Assembly: GCA_017452785.1 (NCBI GenBank)
Contig: JAFTLT010000009.1
Span: forward strand, 62,001 to 126,000
Direction of reading: 5' to 3'
Length of the DNA stretch: 64,000 nt
Source of the DNA: Clostridia bacterium
Lineage (GTDB): Bacteria; Bacillota; Clostridia; Oscillospirales; Acutalibacteraceae
The position numbers were made by a program, and so were the translations under genes. The notes under the pieces were generated by a model that saw nothing but the letters and a program-made list of their open reading frames with translations, was not told the DNA's origin and did no database searches. Positions 62,798 through 64,000 of this stretch are shown here, one piece after another (position 1 is the stretch's first letter; each line of letters begins with the position of its first letter).

Positions 62798-64000
62798 ATG
62801 TCTGAAATTATAAAAAAGCCTGAGCTTCTGGCACCGGCAGGTGATATGGAAAGACTTCAGGCGGCTGTAAAATATGGCGCTGATGCAGTTTATCTCGGTG
62901 GCAAGGCTTTTGGCATGAGAGCTGCACCGTCAAATTTCAGCGAAGAGGAGCTGCCGACGGCAGTTTCTTTTTGCCACGACCACGGAGTTAAGGTTTATCT
63001 CACCTGCAATGTGCTGCCGAGAAACAATGAGCTCTGTGAGCTTCCCGATTTTCTCATTAATGCGCAAAAGGCAGGCGTTGACGCACTTATTATCTCAGAT
63101 GTCGGAGTTTTAGAGTACGCTAAAAAGTATGTGCCGGAAATGGAAATTCACATTTCCACTCAGTCGGGCATCGTCAATTATGCCACTGCAAATGCTTTTT
63201 ACGCTTTGGGTGCTAAGAGAATAGTAACGGCACGTGAGCTTAAAATGAGTGAAATTGCTGAGATAAGAAAAAACATTCCCGATGATATGGATATTGAGTG
63301 CTTTGTCCACGGAGCAATGTGTGTGTCTTTTTCGGGCAGATGCCTTATTTCAAATTATCTTGTCGGCCGTGATGCCAACAGAGGTGAGTGCGCACAGCCT
63401 TGCCGCTGGAAATATGCACTTATGGAGGAAAAACGCCCCGGTCAATATTTTCCGGTTTATGAGGGTGACGGCGGCACCTATATAATGAACTCGAAGGATA
63501 TGTGCATGATTGAGCATATCCCTGAGATGATAAAGGCGGGTATTACTTCCTTTAAAATCGAGGGCAGAGCAAAGTCGGCTTATTACGTTTCAGCTGTTGT
63601 CAATGCCTACAGAAAAGCAATAGACGGTTATTTTGAAAATCCTTCAGATGATTACAAACCTAAGCAGTGGATTCTTGATGAAATGCGCAAAATCAGCTAC
63701 AGAGATTACTGCACGGGCTTCTTTTACGGGGACCCTGCCGACGACGCAAATGTCAGCTATAAAGGCGGATATAACCGTGAATGGGATGTTATGGCAATAG
63801 TGAAGCACTGGGAAAACGGTGTTGCCTATTGCTCACAGCGAAACAGATTTTTTGAGTGTGATGAGCTTGAGGCTCTCGAAGTGGGCAAGGCTCCTTTTAA
63901 GATAATTGCAAAGGGACTTCGCAATGCAGAGGGTGAAACTATAGAGGCTACACAGCACCCGATGATGGATTTCTCTTTTGAGTGTGAAACACCCCTTGAA
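62798..64000 (+). CDS. Peptidase U32 family protein (partial, runs off the window)
   Basis: At least 401 codons open to the last base, so the 3' end is missing. KPELLAPAGDMERLQAAVKYGADAVYLGG at the start, then AVSFCHDHGVKVYLTCN, ECFVHGAMCVSFSGRCLISNYL and GECAQPCRWKY: the U32 collagenase-like fold with its Cys cluster. Members act as peptidases or, as in TrhP/RlhA, in prephenate-dependent RNA hydroxylation; the length and Cys pattern fit the latter group. The ATG follows GAGG by 7 nt, and the gene lies 15 bp after mltG. Confidence 0.92.
   Translation, partial: MSEIIKKPELLAPAGDMERLQAAVKYGADAVYLGGKAFGMRAAPSNFSEEELPTAVSFCHDHGVKVYLTCNVLPRNNELCELPDFLINAQKAGVDALIISDVGVLEYAKKYVPEMEIHISTQSGIVNYATANAFYALGAKRIVTARELKMSEIAEIRKNIPDDMDIECFVHGAMCVSFSGRCLISNYLVGRDANRGECAQPCRWKYALMEEKRPGQYFPVYEGDGGTYIMNSKDMCMIEHIPEMIKAGITSFKIEGRAKSAYYVSAVVNAYRKAIDGYFENPSDDYKPKQWILDEMRKISYRDYCTGFFYGDPADDANVSYKGGYNREWDVMAIVKHWENGVAYCSQRNRFFECDELEALEVGKAPFKIIAKGLRNAEGETIEATQHPMMDFSFECETPLE

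Noticed and set aside
1-64000. Prophage, integrative element or insertion sequence
   Set aside because: No integrase, transposase, phage structural gene, tRNA attachment site or target duplication was found.

Overview
The window looks like a chromosomal segment from a low-to-moderate GC, spore-forming Clostridia, most likely an Oscillospirales (Ruminococcaceae-like) gut or rumen bacterium. This is inferred from Firmicutes-type gene order (rnj-gdpP-rplI-dnaB-tilS-hpt-ftsH), dipicolinate synthase genes behind a sigma-K-like promoter, frequent TTG starts behind strong Shine-Dalgarno sites, BspA-type LRR and SLH surface proteins, and small GC-rich intergenic repeats. I see no tRNA, rRNA, CRISPR array, insertion sequence, integrase or phage gene, and genus or species cannot be settled by eye.

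Layout. (1) 1-3.8 kb: rpmG-secE-nusG-rplK-rplA, then an L10 leader with its own promoter and attenuator before rplJ-rplL. rpoB does not follow rplL; a terminator and a dispersed repeat do. (2) 3.9-7.7 kb: a structured leader ending in a terminator, then a 1148-residue secreted LRR protein. (3) 7.8-12 kb: a sugar operon (GH36 glycosidase, CBM9-like protein, N-acetylhexosamine-1-kinase-like enzyme). (4) 12.1-12.7 kb: a promoter-to-terminator non-coding unit of about 550 nt with many helices, an unassigned candidate large RNA. (5) 12.7-16.7 kb: one gene for a tandemly duplicated SDR-LicD fusion. (6) 17-33.8 kb: a housekeeping block (RNase J, c-di-AMP phosphodiesterase, L9, DnaB, TilS, Hpt, FtsH, a UppP-like protein lacking catalytic residues, FtsK/SpoIIIE, YgiQ, a ComEC-like hydrolase, DUF3006). 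(7) 33.9-35.4 kb: an SGNH hydrolase with SLH repeats, bracketed by inverted copies of a dispersed repeat. (8) 35.8-43 kb: rpsB-tsf, a methyltransferase and an argCJBD operon behind a promoter with ArgR-like boxes. (9) 43-44.5 kb: a hairpin-rich non-coding stretch, a small secreted protein and thioredoxin. (10) 44.6-49 kb: a ParE/ParC-type topoisomerase pair. (11) 49.2-52.5 kb: a compact thiotemplate cassette of discrete AMP-ligase, condensation-domain protein and carrier protein. (12) 52.7-64 kb: murC, dpaAB, a double-domain ThyX, then a long operon (cupin, tmk, DUF2156, GNAT, DJ-1, 5-formyl-THF cyclo-ligase, mltG, peptidase U32) running off the end.

The best candidates for something undescribed are the 12.1-12.7 kb RNA, the duplicated SDR-LicD protein with selectively lost catalytic residues, the AMP-ligase/condensation/carrier cassette, and the attenuated LRR surface protein with its Cys/His/Trp repeat array and Cys-rich C-terminal tail. 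Many annotated starts were moved to the ATG or TTG that sits correctly behind a ribosome-binding site; each case is explained in its entry.
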